From Paraspadella gotoi (taxonomy: Eukaryota > Chaetognatha): a stretch of DNA of 64,000 nt. The position numbers were made by a program, and so were the translations under genes. The stretch spans positions 7,712,632 to 7,776,631 of the forward strand of contig CM119268.1 of the NCBI GenBank assembly GCA_051294375.1. The letters are read 5' to 3'. This document shows, in pieces, positions 62,236 through 64,000 of the stretch. The notes beneath the pieces were generated by a model, which saw nothing but the letters and a program-made list of their open reading frames with translations, did not search any database and was not told where the DNA came from. Each line of letters opens with the position of its first letter. Position 1 is the stretch's first letter.

Positions 62236-63161
62236 TGATACTTAAGACATATATAGCTCCACCCTGTAGTTGAAACCTTCCAACGTTAATACACGGCGAA
62301 CAGTCGTTGATGTACGCACGGACTAAACAGTAAACAAAACCGAATAGAAAACGAACTCTTTGAGAGCAGTGAGTGAAATCGAGGCGCAAACTGAACCGTA
62401 ACGCAAATGGAACCGATGCGAAGAGCAATGAATGTGAAAATTGAATGGACTTCCAAGTGCAATTCTTGCAAAGTTGAAAGAAAGTGGAGTTAAATATACA
62501 AAGGAGATATATATACATTTTTATACATAAAGTAAAGTAAAAAACAATTAACATTTAGCGAAATTTCGGCGAGAAAAGTCATTACAAAATTGTCACTAAT
62601 ATGAAGACATCACTGGGTTTGGCATCTCGATAATCAATAGAATGTAGGTCGATAAGCAACTGTGAATAACGTAACGAGAAAAATCGCCATTTGCACAAAA
62701 GAAAAAAAAAACAGTTAAAGAGATCTCAAAATTCTAATGGCCGTTTGCGCTGAGATGGTACGTATATTGTATAAGAAAAATATATACATATATATATATT
62801 TTGTATAAGAAATATCACGATTGGCAACTTGGCAATAGATGAAGCTCAATGGGAGACGCAACGGAGAATAGGCATGCAGATTGCAGAAAGGAAAGAAGAT
62901 GGAATGAAGTCTTGGCTGAAATGGCACTTAGCGCAGATTGACGCGTTGTAACTCAATATTTCTATTTTTACTATACGTACAGTATTAAAACTTAACGAAT
63001 GAATAATGGATAAATAATAGAAAAAGATAAACCAAAATTCTTTGTACGATAATAATTCGCAATTCGAAATTTTTAAAATAAATCAGTCCTGAGAATAAAT
63101 TTGAGAAAGTATAAATTAATTGAGTTCCGAACAACAAAAGTTACTTTCAAATTTAACTAAA

Positions 63162-63172
<11 letters not shown>

Positions 63173-63212
<40 letters not shown>

Positions 63213-63247
63213 CCTTCCTCTCTCTCTCTCTTTCTCTCTCTCTCTGT
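63173..63247. repeat. CT microsatellite
   Basis: A (CT)n array with CCCTCCCTTCC interruptions. It lies about 110 bp before the exon candidate at 63,361. An intervening frame (LLVDDNEHKQSIEELNHEQQ, stop at 63,369-63,371) may also be exonic. Confidence 0.9.
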
Positions 63248-63360
63248 CTTTAATTAAACATTATCCTGTTTATACGGTCTCTCCTTCGCGCCTTTCATCT
63301 CTGATTTGCTGGTCGACGACAATGAGCATAAACAGTCAATAGAGGAGTTGAATCACGAAC

Positions 63361-63531
63361 AGCAAGACTGAAAACAAAAAAGAAAACGAAGTGATTACAG
63401 CACAAAACGGTCTGACTGACCTCAAGGCTCTCTGGCATCTTGACTGCGAAAATGACCGCCATGTTGAACCCGACGACTCCAATTCTCAGGAGAGCGCTCG
63501 TGATAGTCGTTCTCGTATAAAGAGACTATCG
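63361..63531 (+). CDS. candidate exon, unknown hydrophilic protein
   Basis: The frame reads NEVITAQNGLTDLKALWHLD, CENDRHVEPDDSNSQESARD and SRSRIKRLS to a consensus donor, TATCG|GTGAGA (63,532). Composition is typical of a soluble or cytoplasmic segment: acidic, then an Arg/Ser-rich basic end with possible kinase sites. The sequence is single-copy and needs no frame repair. The acceptor is unclear; ACGAACAG near 63,362 is the nearest AG. No family is recognised. Confidence 0.5.
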
Positions 63532-63569
63532 GTGAGAAGCTCGATTAAAGGAAAAAGGATGAGAAATAA

Positions 63570-63915
<346 letters not shown>

Positions 63916-64000
63916 ACTCGAGTTGTTATCATCCGGTTTCTTCTTCTCTTTCTTCTCTGATTTTTCACGACTCATTTTCGCTCGCGTCTCTTTTGTCTCT

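Overview
This is eukaryotic nuclear DNA, most likely from an arthropod and perhaps an insect. The placement rests on pervasive GA/CT microsatellites, many (TCG)n/(GTC)n runs, no CpG depletion, short exons with GT/AG splice signals and C/G-rich third codon positions, a hAT-type transposon with an 8-bp target duplication, and TATA, CCAAT, RFX-like and NRF1-like promoter motifs. Most open frames of 60-250 codons here are translations of GA/CT, GAAA or polypyrimidine repeats and are not genes. I see no tRNA, rRNA, CRISPR, plasmid or operon.

The layout is dominated by duplicated blocks. A (about 1,030-5,135) recurs inverted as A' (19,385-24,400). B1 (6,330-9,365) recurs directly as B2 (17,496-19,290). 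C1 (9,480-17,470) recurs directly as C2 (24,500-31,580). D (32,045-33,142) recurs inverted as D' (33,168-33,960) across a 25-N gap. E1 (34,100-40,361) recurs directly as E2 (40,490-45,992). F1/F2 (54,705-57,970) and G1/G2 (58,255-61,440) are near-identical head-to-tail pairs. Blocks A to E differ by very many single-base insertions and deletions, also inside clear exons, which suggests uncorrected long-read sequence or unmerged haplotypes around gaps. Larger differences (the hAT element, an array of about 13 units, a 571-bp insertion) look like real polymorphism. Two stretches are single-copy: 46,018-54,700 and 61,440-64,000.

Reading the copies against each other exposes exons that ordinary open-frame searches miss. 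The best are a three-exon gene for a small protein of about 100 residues with a signal peptide and a hydrophobic C-terminal segment (41,355-41,859; degraded copy 35,089-35,609); a phase-consistent three-exon C-terminal gene end in A' (20,392-22,241, plus strand); a phase-consistent two-exon gene end in F (56,279-55,865, minus strand); a plus-strand gene in C from a CCAAT promoter (about 11,900) to a terminal exon at 16,389-16,606; minus-strand exons at 9,635-10,345; a second signal-peptide exon in E (38,068 and 43,966); and an exon at 63,361-63,531. I recognise no protein family in any of them, so no gene symbols are given.

A recurring architectural feature is that CT arrays end at, or just before, splice acceptors, so the microsatellites may serve as polypyrimidine tracts. 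No prokaryote-like defence or biosynthetic system is present. The candidates for something new are the small secreted or membrane protein genes in E and the repeat and splice-site arrangement.
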